From the NCBI GenBank assembly GCA_019752555.1, contig JAIELY010000014.1:31024-95023 (forward strand): 64,000 bases of DNA, given 5' to 3'. Under the pieces are notes generated by a model. It did not search any database, was not told the DNA's origin, and saw only the letters and a program-made list of their open reading frames with translations. Below are positions 51,514-61,133 of the stretch, one piece after another (within the stretch, counting starts at the first letter, position 1; every line of letters begins with the position of its first letter). Origin of the DNA: Rhabdochlamydiaceae bacterium (GTDB lineage Bacteria > Chlamydiota > Chlamydiia > Chlamydiales > Rhabdochlamydiaceae). The translations under genes and the position numbers were made by a program.

Positions 51514-51542
51514 TTGAGTTTAATTTATTTTTATTATACAAT
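51514..51542 (+). promoter_or_regulatory. Promoter of the kinase-like gene
   Basis: TTGAGT (51514-51519), a 17-nt spacer and TACAAT (51537-51542) lie in a long AT-rich run before ATG 51579. Confidence 0.5.
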
Positions 51543-51578
51543 CTTATTATTATTTAAGATTGATTAATAGGTTTTAAA

Positions 51579-52367
51579 ATGGCGGCTCTTCAGTTTGGTG
51601 GTTCTTGGTCTATTAACGACTTAGATGATTCAAAATATGTTTACGTTAGGTTTAAGGCTTTAGGTGGCGGATGTCAAATGAAAGCAGACTATAAAGTGGC
51701 AAAGGTACTAGGTTCTGGTTGTTTTGCTAACGTTCATGAGGTCGTTCCATCGGGGGCTGAAGGAACTAGAAAATCCAAAGCGATCAAGATTGGATATTCT
51801 GAGAAGTTAAAATCCGAAATGGATATCTATCCTTATTTAAAGGATATTCCTTTTTATTCCCGCTACGTAAAAGGGTTTGTTCCAAATGGGACCTTAAGAG
51901 AGGTCTTAAGTGGGATTTTATTTAGAAAAATGGAGGTTTCTTTAAGTAGAGCATGTGGAACCCTTCCGTTTCCAAAGGCCCTTTTAATTTCTGAACAATT
52001 AGCAAGGCAATTGAATGAAATTCATGAAAGGGGGATTGCCCATGGTGATGTGCGCCTTGATAACATTATGCATCACAAAAAATACGGGTATCAATTCATT
52101 GATTTTGGCAATGCTCATATCAAAGAAAAAGAAAGCGAAGCATCGTTTAAATATGACCTGAATCAAGACATCGCAAGCTTATTTCAAGTCATCCGCTGCA
52201 TTCTTGCGAACGATTTAACCAATCCCACATTATTTTCTTATTTCAAAAAACATCCGGGCCTAAAAGAACAGGTCGAAGAGCTGATCAAGCCCTGTCCTTT
52301 AGCTGTATTTATTACTAAGGTTGAGGCGTTTAAAGCAGGTCATCCCGTTTTATTTACAGAGCAATAG
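51579..52367 (+). CDS. Eukaryotic-type protein kinase-like protein
   Basis: 262 residues with kinase landmarks in order: Gly-rich loop GSGCFANVHE (45-54), Lys70 in KAIKIG as the ATP lysine, catalytic loop HGDVRLDN (155-162, Asp157 catalytic, with Gly in place of the usual Arg) and the DFGN motif (175-178). The kinase lobe is short. No membrane segment or signal peptide; the ATG (51579) is preceded by GGTTTTAAA. A short duplicate of its start lies at 50522-50589. Likely a small Ser/Thr kinase or pseudokinase secreted to, or acting in, the host; this is inference. Confidence 0.75.
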   Translation: MAALQFGGSWSINDLDDSKYVYVRFKALGGGCQMKADYKVAKVLGSGCFANVHEVVPSGAEGTRKSKAIKIGYSEKLKSEMDIYPYLKDIPFYSRYVKGFVPNGTLREVLSGILFRKMEVSLSRACGTLPFPKALLISEQLARQLNEIHERGIAHGDVRLDNIMHHKKYGYQFIDFGNAHIKEKESEASFKYDLNQDIASLFQVIRCILANDLTNPTLFSYFKKHPGLKEQVEELIKPCPLAVFITKVEAFKAGHPVLFTEQ

Positions 52368-52428
52368 CAGCTAATCTGTTTATTTTCAGTCGTTTGTGTT
52401 CATTTTAGATGGAGTTATTATAAATAAA

Positions 52429-52457
52429 TTGAATTAAATTGTTTGTTTTTGTACAAT
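52429..52457 (+). promoter_or_regulatory. Promoter of the 52482 gene
   Basis: TTGAAT (52429-52434) and TACAAT (52452-52457) are separated by 17 nt. The context around the -10 (TTTTTGTACAAT) resembles the 17561-17589 promoter. Confidence 0.5.
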
Positions 52458-52481
52458 ATTATATATAATAATGAGGTAATT

Positions 52482-53045
52482 ATGAGTTTATTTATTCACG
52501 AAAGGTGTTATGCCGAAATTCCTAAGCGTCCAACAAGCTTTGATCAGGTCGCCTTTGCGACGATGGATGCTTCTGCAATTCGCTCTCAACTAAGAAAGAG
52601 CGAGCGGAGTTTTCTGTTTTTGAGAAGCTGTGTGGACGAGCTTAAAAGCATTCGCGATGATGAGTTTTCCGCTTCCATCATGCTTAAGATTGGTGAAGAA
52701 GATGCAAGCATTCGAAAAAACTGTAAAGACTACCGAATCCAGCGCGTTGTAAAAGAACGTGGCAAGCCCTTTTCTGAGGAGGGGACGCGGCTGATGGGAC
52801 AATGTCAACAAAGGCGTGAGGCTTTGGCTAAAAGAGTCTCGGCAGTCTATGGAGCGGAATTTCAAGATCTGAATTTAACAGATTTAGTGATTAAAAAAAT
52901 GGAATGCTTAGAAAAATGCAATGTGCTTAAAGATACATTAAACGAGAAGATTTATAAAATAAAAAGCACTTTAAAATTTTTTCAGAAAGCGCCGGTTCTT
53001 GTTTCTCAATATCATATTGCGCTTTCATTTGTGACAAGACTATAA
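52482..53045 (+). CDS. Hypothetical protein, possibly helical
   Basis: 187 residues from ATG 52482 with a GAGGTAATT site; an open frame from 52443 contains only promoter-like AT-rich sequence. It is mostly charged and helical (Lys, Arg, Glu, with several Cys), with no membrane segment and no recognised motif. It lies right after the kinase-like gene, with its own promoter. Confidence 0.6.
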   Translation: MSLFIHERCYAEIPKRPTSFDQVAFATMDASAIRSQLRKSERSFLFLRSCVDELKSIRDDEFSASIMLKIGEEDASIRKNCKDYRIQRVVKERGKPFSEEGTRLMGQCQQRREALAKRVSAVYGAEFQDLNLTDLVIKKMECLEKCNVLKDTLNEKIYKIKSTLKFFQKAPVLVSQYHIALSFVTRL

Positions 53046-53049
53046 GGAG

Positions 53050-53076
53050 CCGTTCTCTCTTTCTAGAGAGAAACGG
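53050..53076. terminator. Hairpin between converging genes
   Basis: An imperfect 11-bp stem (one bulge) with a TTCT loop lies between the 52482 gene stop and the asnS stop. It lacks clear T tracts, so its termination strength is uncertain. Confidence 0.4.
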
Positions 53077-53091
53077 TCCCATGAATTAAAA

Positions 53092-54480
53092 TCAAAACTC
53101 GGCATGCCCAGGGAATCTTGGGAAAGGGATCACATCGCGGATGTTTTCCATTCCAGTAGCAAATAGGACCAGCCGTTCAAACCCTGCTCCAAATCCTGCA
53201 TGAGGCACAGTTCCGTACTGGCGCAGTTGCGTGTACCACCAGTAATCTTCAGGTTTTAATCCAAAGTCGACAATCTTCTTTTCTAGGCGATCGAGTCTTT
53301 CTTCCCTTTGCGCCCCTCCGATGATCTCGCCGATTTTTGGCACGAGTACATCCATCGCACTAACGGTTTTGCCATCTTCGTTCGCGCGCATGTAAAAGGC
53401 TTTAATTTTGGCGGGATAGTCTGTAAGGATGACAGGTTTTTTGCAGTACTCTTCTGCTAAATAGCGTTCATGCTCGGATTGAAGATCTGCGCCCCATTCC
53501 ACAGGGAACTGAAATGCTTTGCCCGATTTTTGTAAAATCTCTACAGCTTCTGTGTAAGTGAGATGAGCAAAAGGGCTTTGTGCTACATGATTGAGACGCG
53601 CAATAAGACCTTTTTCGATGAAAGCATCGAAAAATTCCATGTCCTCTGCACAGTGGGTTAAGACGTGATGGATGACATATTTTAAATAAGCTTCTGCGCA
53701 TTCCATGTTGTCTTTGAGGTCAGCAAAGGCCATCTCAGGCTCGATCATCCAAAACTCTGCTAAGTGGCGCGAGGTATGAGAATTTTCGGCGCGAAATGTA
53801 GGGCCGAAGGTGTAGATGTCTGAAAGAGCGCAAGCAAATGTTTCCCCATTGAGCTGCCCGGAAACGGTTAAGTAAGCGGGTTTATGGAAGAAGTCTTTTG
53901 TGAAATCGATGGAGCCGTCTGAGTGGCGAGGAGGTTTTTGCACATCGAGCGTAGTCACAAGAAATTGCGCGCCTCCTCCCTCGCAGTCAGATGCGGTAAT
54001 GATCGGTGTATGCACATAGAGAAATCCTTTGCTCTGGAAGAATAAATGGGTTGCTGTGGCAAGTGCGTTACGCACGCGTGCGACAGCGCCTTGTGTATTG
54101 GTTCGAGGGCGTAGGTGGGCGATTTCCCTTAGAAATTCAAAGGAGTGACGTTTTTTTTGTAGAGGGTAATCTTCAGCAAGACACGTTCCAAAAACTTGGA
54201 TTGAGTGGGCTTTTAATTCCCATTTTTGTTTTTGACCAGGACTTTTGACAAGTTCTCCCGTTACAGCAAGAGAGGCTCCAGTGGATAACAGTTTCATCTG
54301 CTCTTCGTAATCGGGCAATGTGGCATCTGCGATGATCTGGAGATTGGATAGTGTGGAGCCGTCGTTAAGTTCGATGAAGGCGAAGTTTTTCTGATCGCGC
54401 ACCGTGCGAATCCATCCGCAGACAGTAAGTGTTGTGCCGATGTCTTTTTCTTGGATTTGTTTGAGCTTTGTATGTTTCAT
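53092..54480 (-). CDS. asnS: Asparaginyl-tRNA synthetase
   Basis: Class IIb synthetase charging tRNA-Asn directly. It has the N-terminal OB-fold anticodon domain (about 10-100; [23 protein letters not shown]), class II motif 2 ([27 protein letters not shown]) and motif 3 near the C-terminus ([17 protein letters not shown]). [12 protein letters not shown] and the overall layout favour AsnRS over AspRS. 462 residues. Chlamydia proper lacks AsnRS and uses transamidation, so this gene is a marker of the environmental lineages. Confidence 0.9.
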   Translation of the reverse strand: MKHTKLKQIQEKDIGTTLTVCGWIRTVRDQKNFAFIELNDGSTLSNLQIIADATLPDYEEQMKLLSTGASLAVTGELVKSPGQKQKWELKAHSIQVFGTCLAEDYPLQKKRHSFEFLREIAHLRPRTNTQGAVARVRNALATATHLFFQSKGFLYVHTPIITASDCEGGGAQFLVTTLDVQKPPRHSDGSIDFTKDFFHKPAYLTVSGQLNGETFACALSDIYTFGPTFRAENSHTSRHLAEFWMIEPEMAFADLKDNMECAEAYLKYVIHHVLTHCAEDMEFFDAFIEKGLIARLNHVAQSPFAHLTYTEAVEILQKSGKAFQFPVEWGADLQSEHERYLAEEYCKKPVILTDYPAKIKAFYMRANEDGKTVSAMDVLVPKIGEIIGGAQREERLDRLEKKIVDFGLKPEDYWWYTQLRQYGTVPHAGFGAGFERLVLFATGMENIRDVIPFPRFPGHAEF

Positions 54481-54486
54481 AATTAA

Positions 54487-55353
54487 TCAATGTTTTGCAA
54501 ATTTTCGAAGGAGGGCAATTTCTTTGACCCAAAGGGGAGGGCCGTCGGGTGTTTCTAGATATTTGGGAATTTCTCGGAGTTTAGGATGGGTCATCATTAC
54601 TTTAAAACATTCGATGCCGATTTCACCTTCTCCAAGAGGCGCGTGCCGGTCTCTTTTCGATCCAAAAGGCTTCATGGAATCATTGACATGGAATGCATAT
54701 AAATGCTGGAGGCCTACTTTTTCTTCAAATTCCTCAAGTGTTGCGTCCCAGGCTTCTTTTGTGCGGATGTCGTAGCCTGCAGCAAAGATGTGGCAGGTGT
54801 CGATACAGACGCCAATGGGAATCTTTTGATGAAGACGGTCGATGATATAACCTAAATGTTCGAACTTATGCCCGACAGAAGAGCCTTGACCTGCTGTTGT
54901 TTCAATTAAAAGACGTGTCGGACCCTTATCTGCCAAGCTCTCGAGATGCTCTAGGCTTTTGACAATGGTTTCTAAGCAATGTTCTTCTGAATCATCAAGA
55001 GCTGCTCCTGGATGAAAATTTAAAAAGGAAAGACCAAGCAATTGGCACCTTTTTAATTCTTCCTTAAATGCAGCTCGGCTTTTATGGAGCCCCTCTTCAT
55101 TGGGAGATCCTAGATTAATGAGATAGCTGTCGTGGCTCATGATCTTTTGCAAGCCGGTTGCGGCGAGAGTGTCTTGCCAGCGCGCTAGCTCTTCGTCGTC
55201 AATGGGTTTTGCTTCCCAACGCTTTTGGTTGCTTGTAAAAAGCTGGCAGGTTGTGGCCCCGATTTCTTGAGCTTCTAAAAGAGCCTTATGCACCCCGCCT
55301 GCTGCAGAAGTGTGAGCGCCAATGAGTAACTTCTCTGTAGATGTATGTTTCAT
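54487..55353 (-). CDS. nfo: Endonuclease IV
   Basis: AP endonuclease for base-excision repair, Zn-dependent TIM barrel. The start is ATG 55353 (MKHTSTEKL). Signatures include LIGAHTSAAGG, the LNFHPG motif, IETTAGQGSS, CIDTCHIFAAGYD and VNDSMKPFGSKRDRHAPLGEG, covering the metal-binding His/Glu/Asp residues. It is 6 nt from asnS on the same strand, and divergent from murJ. Confidence 0.96.
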   Translation of the reverse strand: MKHTSTEKLLIGAHTSAAGGVHKALLEAQEIGATTCQLFTSNQKRWEAKPIDDEELARWQDTLAATGLQKIMSHDSYLINLGSPNEEGLHKSRAAFKEELKRCQLLGLSFLNFHPGAALDDSEEHCLETIVKSLEHLESLADKGPTRLLIETTAGQGSSVGHKFEHLGYIIDRLHQKIPIGVCIDTCHIFAAGYDIRTKEAWDATLEEFEEKVGLQHLYAFHVNDSMKPFGSKRDRHAPLGEGEIGIECFKVMMTHPKLREIPKYLETPDGPPLWVKEIALLRKFAKH

Positions 55354-55428
55354 CGTTGTACTTATTAAAAAAGATCGATTATAAGACATCCATTAGATCT
55401 TGACAATGCCATTAGGAGCATTCAATTT

Positions 55429-57066
55429 ATGAGCACACAAGACACCCCAAAGGGCCTCACCCGCTCTTCTCTGGCCTTTCTTTCTGGGACTTTATTAAGC
55501 CGCCTTACGGGATTAGGCCGAGACGTTAGCATGGCCTTTTGCTTTGGCAGTCATCCGGCGGTAGCTGCTTTTATGGTCGCGTTCCGTTTTGCTAATTTGG
55601 TCCGTCGTTTACTCGGCGAGGGGCCGTTGCCAGCGGGCTTTATTCCTCATTTTATTCATTTACGCATGAGCTCTCCTGAAAAAGGGGCTCAGTTTTTTCG
55701 CGATCTGTTTTTTTCAATGTTAACTCTTCTTTATGTCCTCGTTGTTTTAGGCGTAATCGCTCTTGCAGCCATCTGGAAGTGGGCGGATTTAAGTCCTGAG
55801 GCCTCTCAAATCCTTTATCTGACCATATTGATGCTTCCTGGAGTGATGTTTGTTTGTATGTTCGGCTTATGCAGCGGGCTGTTGCAGTGTGAAAAAAAAT
55901 TTTTCTTAACGGGATTTGCGCCTGCAGCATTCAATATGGTTTGGATGGGAGCCGCTTGGTGGCTGAAAGGAAAGGACCCTTCTTCCTCTGTTGTTGTTCT
56001 TTCTCTTGCAATTGTTGTCGCTTTTTTCTTCCAGTGGCTCTCGATTGTTCCTCAGACTTTTTCTTTTTTAAAGAGATATTTGTCTTGGAAAGAAATGTTT
56101 AGGGTGGATCTTTTTTCCTCAGAAATGCGCCAGGTTGTTAAACCCGTGCTCCTTGGCGTTGTTGGCGTTGCATCTACACAGATTAATTCTGCTCTCGATG
56201 GTGTATTTGCCCGTTTTGCTTCTCTTGAGGGGCCAGCATATCTGTGGTATGCAATCCGTTTGGAACAGCTTCCTTTAGCCCTTTTTGGAATCGCTCTGTC
56301 AGCGGCTCTTTTTCCGTCTCTCTCTCGAGCGATGCGCGAGGGGATGATGGAGAATTATTTAGCGCTGCTCCGCTTTGCTTATCGCCGCAGCTTTAGCCTA
56401 ATTTTCCCATGTACGATGGGCATTTTTGTCTTAGGGGCTGTTTCGGTTAATTTGATTTATGGACGCGGCGATTTTACTGCTTTTGCCACTTATAACACGA
56501 TTATCTGTCTTTGGGGTTATGGACTTGGCCTTGTCCCATCAGTTTTGATTTTGCTGCTTGCACCCGCGTTTTATGCAAAGAAAGACTACCGCACTCCTAT
56601 GCTTGGATCTGTTTACTCCGTGCTTGTTAACGTTGCAGTATCTGCCCTGTGTGTCTTTGTGTTAAATTGGGGCGCATTTAGCATTGCAGTGGCAACGAGT
56701 TTTGCTGCTTGGGTAAATTATTTTTATCTTTCTGTTCATCTTGCGCGAAGAACAGGTAAGCTTTGGGAGCGTTCTCTGTCCGCCTCTTTTTGGAAAACAG
56801 GCATTTGCACAGCGATTGCCGCTGCGGTGACCGTTTTAGTCGGGGTCTACGTTGTTAAGGAGCCGATGCTGCTCTACTACTTTGCACAAGTGTCCGAAGA
56901 ATTTCCTCGCTCCTTCTCCTTGCAGCTTTTGCAATTTGTCACTTTGACAGGAACCTTTGGGTTGATCTTGTTTTCTTATGCATGGGTCTTTAATGCAAAA
57001 GATCTGCTTGAGCTCGTAGGCATCAGAAAGAAAGAGTCTGCTCCAGCTGATTTGAACTTGTCTTAG
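55429..57066 (+). CDS. murJ: MurJ/MviN lipid II flippase
   Basis: 545 residues with about 14 predicted membrane helices. The MviN motifs GTLLSRLTGLGRD at the N-terminus and LLGEGPLPAGFIPHF are clear. Moves the peptidoglycan precursor lipid II across the inner membrane. The order nfo-murJ-...-rpsD is shared with Chlamydia. Confidence 0.93.
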   Translation: MSTQDTPKGLTRSSLAFLSGTLLSRLTGLGRDVSMAFCFGSHPAVAAFMVAFRFANLVRRLLGEGPLPAGFIPHFIHLRMSSPEKGAQFFRDLFFSMLTLLYVLVVLGVIALAAIWKWADLSPEASQILYLTILMLPGVMFVCMFGLCSGLLQCEKKFFLTGFAPAAFNMVWMGAAWWLKGKDPSSSVVVLSLAIVVAFFFQWLSIVPQTFSFLKRYLSWKEMFRVDLFSSEMRQVVKPVLLGVVGVASTQINSALDGVFARFASLEGPAYLWYAIRLEQLPLALFGIALSAALFPSLSRAMREGMMENYLALLRFAYRRSFSLIFPCTMGIFVLGAVSVNLIYGRGDFTAFATYNTIICLWGYGLGLVPSVLILLLAPAFYAKKDYRTPMLGSVYSVLVNVAVSALCVFVLNWGAFSIAVATSFAAWVNYFYLSVHLARRTGKLWERSLSASFWKTGICTAIAAAVTVLVGVYVVKEPMLLYYFAQVSEEFPRSFSLQLLQFVTLTGTFGLILFSYAWVFNAKDLLELVGIRKKESAPADLNLS

Positions 57067-57111
57067 ATTTTTGTTTTTTTTGCCTCGCGTTTGGGGTAGC
57101 GGACAAAATCT

Positions 57112-58338
57112 CTATTTGAAAAGCTTCGTGGCTTTTGAGAAATGGCGTTGTCTTTTGAAAGTACCTTCGCGGTATGACGGATCGACACGCAGCATATCAA
57201 ATAATTGAGCGCGCATCTCTTCACTTGTAGGAGCTCTGCGCGTGCCTCCTTCATAGATTCCAAACAATGTGATTTGCAATTCAGGAATTGTACAAGCCGT
57301 AAGACAGCTGGCTAGTAACTTTAGGTGGGCATTTGCTTCCATTTCAAATAAGGATGTTTTGGTTTGAAGCGTTGTGATTAATGCGCTCAGTTGTTTTTTG
57401 ATTTCTGGAAGATTCTGATCAAGAAAGGGATGGATCGATTGCGTCAAGCTTTTGGGAACGGCGTGGGAGGGGAGGTGATTGAGTTTCAATGTGAGGAGTT
57501 TCATGAGATCTGCAATGAGGATCTCTGGCGAGAGTGCATTTTCTTTATCGTCGATGGATCCTAAAAGAGACGTTGCTCTTTGCAGATATTCTTTGCGCTT
57601 TTCACAAGAGTCAAGGGATCCTTGATAAAACTCGAGGAGCCACTTAACTAAGTTTTGAGTCGAAGAGACGGCGTCGATTGAGCCTTCTTTTCTTAACCTC
57701 TGTTGAGCTTCCAAAAAGGGAACGATTTTTCTTTCTAATAAGCTGTCTAATTGATTGGATTCATCGGGATTATCGATTGTCGCATTGCTAAAGAGGTAAA
57801 GGCTAGTGCCTGCGAGTGAAGAAAGGTCTGCTCCTTTGGGCAAGCGGGGCCCAAGCAGCTCGCGCAACATTTTTTCATCAGGATGATGAGATGCGATCTT
57901 CTGTGTCTCCTCTTCAGAAAGGGCGGCGCGCGCCATAAGATAAGGTCCTGATTTTGTCGGAGTGATCCCAGTGAGGCCCGCTTTTTGGATGAATTTCTCA
58001 AGCGCCGGATCTAGAGAGTTAGGGAGCAGAGAGTGGTGTGCGGCTTGGTAGGATTTTTTTGCCCGGTGGCCTTGATCTAGTGTTGGCCCTCGTTCAAATG
58101 AAACGTCTAAATGCATTTCGAGAAGGCATTTAAGGTAATAGTCGATGATCCGTTCTGTGCCTTTAATTTCTGCATATTCTGTATCGACAACACGGCCTTG
58201 CAAAGAGGGGCTCTGGATGATTAAGGAGGGGGTTGTTTCGAGCGGTAAAATGCGGCGTCTTGTTCTTTTTTTCAAAGGAATCAAAGGGGAAGGAGAAGCG
58301 GGGGATGCGTTATGTTGAATCGAGGAGCTGCTAGCCAT
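57112..58338 (-). CDS. Hypothetical protein with serine-rich N-terminus, effector candidate
   Basis: 408 residues from ATG 58338. The N-terminus is Ser/Pro/Ala-rich and contains KKRTRRRILPL, followed by a helical body rich in Leu and Glu; the C-terminus is basic. No membrane segment is visible. Not recognised. It is inserted between murJ and rpsD. Its N-terminal composition is similar in kind to that of the 2447 gene, which would be compatible with type III secretion but is not proof. Confidence 0.55.
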   Translation of the reverse strand: MASSSSIQHNASPASPSPLIPLKKRTRRRILPLETTPSLIIQSPSLQGRVVDTEYAEIKGTERIIDYYLKCLLEMHLDVSFERGPTLDQGHRAKKSYQAAHHSLLPNSLDPALEKFIQKAGLTGITPTKSGPYLMARAALSEEETQKIASHHPDEKMLRELLGPRLPKGADLSSLAGTSLYLFSNATIDNPDESNQLDSLLERKIVPFLEAQQRLRKEGSIDAVSSTQNLVKWLLEFYQGSLDSCEKRKEYLQRATSLLGSIDDKENALSPEILIADLMKLLTLKLNHLPSHAVPKSLTQSIHPFLDQNLPEIKKQLSALITTLQTKTSLFEMEANAHLKLLASCLTACTIPELQITLFGIYEGGTRRAPTSEEMRAQLFDMLRVDPSYREGTFKRQRHFSKATKLFK

Positions 58339-58381
58339 GCGTATACAAATTCAAATTAAGTTCGTGAAAACCTGGGTTATA

Positions 58382-58412
58382 AAAAAAGCAGTCCTTTAAG
58401 AACTGCTTTTTT
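58382..58412 (-). terminator. Intrinsic terminator after rpsD
   Basis: An 11-bp perfect stem (58382-58392 with 58402-58412), AGCAGT/ACTGCT extended by A/T pairs, has a T run on the far side of the minus strand. It lies 28 nt past the rpsD stop. Confidence 0.85.
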
Positions 58413-58439
58413 ATGATTTGCTTAATTTATAGCTCTTTT

Positions 58440-59060
58440 TTAGTTCGTGTGAGCTAAGAATTCGCAGATAAGAGGGACGTTAATTGGAAGCGGGTGAGGG
58501 ATCTGATCGAGTTGAGGCGATGTCAACAGTTGACCAGAAAACTTAGCAGCATCCAACTGTAGGTATTCAGGAACAGAATTTGCTGCGCTCTCCACACTAT
58601 GCTTCACAATAGGCATCTGGTGAGATTTGGATTTCAAAGAAATGGTCATGCCTGGTCGAACGAAGAAAGATCTGCGATCTACCTTTTTTCCGTTGACTTG
58701 CACATGTCCGTGAGAAACGAGTTGCTGCGCTGCGAAAATGGTCGGAGCTAACTTGAGGCGGTAAACAATATTGTCCAAGCGGCACTCGAGGCGCTCGATG
58801 AATTGAGCTGGAGTATTGCCTTTGCTGCGTACTGCTTCTTTGTAGTAACGTACGAGCTGAGAGTGGGCAAGCATCCCGTAAACAGCTTTGAGTTTTTGTT
58901 GTTCTTCGAGCTGAACGCCGTAGTCAGATTTCTTTTTGCGCTTTGCACCATGAACCCCTGGAGGATTAGGTTTGTGCAGTAATGGATTGCGTGCTCTACC
59001 GAAAATGTTCGCTCCAAAGCGGCGAGCTACGCGATTTTTAGGGCCAGTATATCGAGCCAT
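58440..59060 (-). CDS. rpsD: Ribosomal protein S4
   Basis: 206 residues with the S4 RNA-binding domain ([18 protein letters not shown] and [13 protein letters not shown]) and the conserved N-terminal [15 protein letters not shown]. The ribosome site TTAGGAGATACA precedes ATG 59060. It has its own promoter region (59061-59347, shared with the divergent trhO) and terminator. Confidence 0.97.
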   Translation of the reverse strand: MARYTGPKNRVARRFGANIFGRARNPLLHKPNPPGVHGAKRKKKSDYGVQLEEQQKLKAVYGMLAHSQLVRYYKEAVRSKGNTPAQFIERLECRLDNIVYRLKLAPTIFAAQQLVSHGHVQVNGKKVDRRSFFVRPGMTISLKSKSHQMPIVKHSVESAANSVPEYLQLDAAKFSGQLLTSPQLDQIPHPLPINVPLICEFLAHTN

Positions 59061-59347
59061 TGTATCTCCTAAGGACCTTTGAGAATTTGATTAAAGACTC
59101 GTATACTAGTCTACCCTCCGATTTTTGTAAATACCAGAGTTTGAGAGGAGGTGGAGAGAAGGAAAGAACTGTATAGAATATTCTATAACTTAATGTTTAT
59201 GGGCGAGCATTTAGAAGTGATTTTTTGAACTAGGTTAGCTTATACGATGTCGATGCTGGTCTAGTTTGAATGCAGAGCTTCGATATCCGCTAGATTTTTT
59301 TGCCTTTTTTTAGTACATTCTTTCTTCAATACATTGAGGAGCTCTCT

Positions 59348-60316
59348 ATGATTCTTGTTCTAGCCTATTATCTATTTACGCCCATCGAAGATCCCTTAGC
59401 AGAGATGCACAAGCATAAAAAATTTATTAAAGATCTCGATATTAAATGCCGTGTTTACATTTCAGAAGAAGGAATTAACGGGCAGATGAGCGCATCTGCT
59501 CAGGATGCAGAAAAATATGTCCAATGGCTCAAAAGCGATCCGCGCTTTGAAAAAGTGGTGTTTAAATATCACTCGTATCCAGAGCATGTTTTTCCCCGTC
59601 AAACAGTTAAGCGCAAAAAGCAGATTGTAGCACTCGATGAGTCTGTCGATATTTCTTTAACAGCAGAGCATGTGGAGCCCTCTCGTTGGAAAGAGATGCT
59701 TAAGACCCGAGATGAGCATACAGTGCTTCTTGATGTTCGCAACGACTATGAATGGAAAGTGGGACACTTTGAGGGCGCTGAGCTTCCCGACTTAGAAATG
59801 TTTCGTGAATTTCCTGAGTTTGCACGAAAGTTTAAGGAGGCTCATGATCCGAAAGAGACTAAGGTGATGATGTATTGCACTGGAGGAATTCGGTGCGAGT
59901 TGTATTCGGCGCTTCTTAAGAAGGAAGGATTTGAAAATGTCTTTCAACTCGATGGGGGAGTGATTAATTACGGTTTGCAGGAAGGACAAGATCTTTGGCG
60001 CGGTAAATTATTTGTCTTCGATGACCGGATGGCAGTTCCTATCAGTGATGCGGATGCCGAAATTATTAGCGCCTGCATCCACTGCGGTGCGGTGTCGGAT
60101 GTGTATTACAATTGTGCGAACATGGACTGCAATGAATTGTTTTTAAGCTGCCCTGCTTGCGCTGAAAAATTAAAAGGATGCTGCTCTGAGAATTGCACAA
60201 CACAGCCGCGCCTGCGTCCCTATGAAAGAGCTGACAGGCCCAAGCCCTTCCGCAGAGCTCATGAATATGGGAACGTGGGAGTTTCTTGCTGCGTTAAGCC
60301 TTCCTCAGGTTCTTGA
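59348..60316 (+). CDS. trhO: Rhodanese-family tRNA uridine(34) hydroxylase
   Basis: 322 residues from ATG 59348 with GAGGAGC upstream. UPF0176/YceA layout: N-terminal acylphosphatase-like region (YISEEGINGQMS), central rhodanese domain with the active-site loop YCTGGIRCE, and a C-terminal Cys-rich zinc-like region (CIHC, CANMDC, CPAC, CCSENC). TrhO forms 5-hydroxyuridine at the tRNA wobble position. Its end overlaps the convergent 60294-61112 gene by 23 bp. Confidence 0.9.
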   Translation: MILVLAYYLFTPIEDPLAEMHKHKKFIKDLDIKCRVYISEEGINGQMSASAQDAEKYVQWLKSDPRFEKVVFKYHSYPEHVFPRQTVKRKKQIVALDESVDISLTAEHVEPSRWKEMLKTRDEHTVLLDVRNDYEWKVGHFEGAELPDLEMFREFPEFARKFKEAHDPKETKVMMYCTGGIRCELYSALLKKEGFENVFQLDGGVINYGLQEGQDLWRGKLFVFDDRMAVPISDADAEIISACIHCGAVSDVYYNCANMDCNELFLSCPACAEKLKGCCSENCTTQPRLRPYERADRPKPFRRAHEYGNVGVSCCVKPSSGS

Positions 60317-61112
60317 TCAGATCGAGGATTTTTTTCTGAGTGGGCTCTAAAACCACGGTTAGTCCTGGTTTAATGCCCTTTTCAGAGAGTTCGAAGGCTT
60401 TCATGGTGTTGCATACTCTGCCATCCAAGCGGACACCGATTCCTTGGATGCCCACCATGTTGCCCCAGTCTCCGAACATTTCAAGGGTAAGCTCGCAGGC
60501 TGTAATCAGGAATAACACCTTTTTTTCGGGGTGCGCGTGCACGATTTCAAAGATTTTCTCGCCGATGTAGTGGATCGTCGGAATGAAAAGAGGAATGACG
60601 TTTGTTTCTGGCAGGGCATGTACAGATTTACCAATGAAGCATTGTCTGCAGATCGGGTTTTTTGCGTCATGCACGCACTGATCGCTGAATCTGCCAGAGG
60701 GGCATTCAAAGGGTTTGTGGCAATAGGAAAAGCCGACAACAAGAAGGCGATTGGGAGCGTTCAGCAGTGTTTCAAATGATGTGATACCGTTACATCCGTA
60801 GAAAAAGAAATCTCCCTCGCGTGTGAAAGATTTTTTTCGAAAGACCGAACGCAAGAAGTTCCAGCTGTATTTAAGGGGATGTTTAAAAAAATTGCGAGGC
60901 AGCACTCGGTTATGATCGTGAGCTAAGAGATATTTGAGGCTTTTCCATTTAAGCCCGCGTGCGGTATCCTCTGTGATCCCTGGCATTTCAGGAAGGCGGG
61001 AAAGCGTTTTGAGAGGATGCGTTTGAGCGCAGATTTTTGCTCCCTCATCCCAATTCTTTTCCGCGGCGTCCCAGGTGGAATGAGACTTCCAAATCTTTAA
61101 TTTTTGATTCAT
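60294..61112 (-). CDS. Cysteine-rich hypothetical protein (possible DUF116-like)
   Basis: 272 residues from ATG 61112. A Cys-rich stretch in the middle (SYCHKPFECPSGRFSDQCVHD...ICRQCFIG, about residues 125-160) could bind a metal or an iron-sulfur cluster, followed by a Rossmann-like region (KKVLFLITACELTLEMFGDWG and GIQGIGVRLDGRVC). I suspect a DUF116-type protein but cannot verify it. Its start is only 21 bp from the divergent SNF2 gene, so at least one promoter must lie inside coding sequence. Confidence 0.55.
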   Translation of the reverse strand: MNQKLKIWKSHSTWDAAEKNWDEGAKICAQTHPLKTLSRLPEMPGITEDTARGLKWKSLKYLLAHDHNRVLPRNFFKHPLKYSWNFLRSVFRKKSFTREGDFFFYGCNGITSFETLLNAPNRLLVVGFSYCHKPFECPSGRFSDQCVHDAKNPICRQCFIGKSVHALPETNVIPLFIPTIHYIGEKIFEIVHAHPEKKVLFLITACELTLEMFGDWGNMVGIQGIGVRLDGRVCNTMKAFELSEKGIKPGLTVVLEPTQKKILDLIKNLRKA

Positions 61113-61133
61113 CCTCTCTATGATACAGGAATC

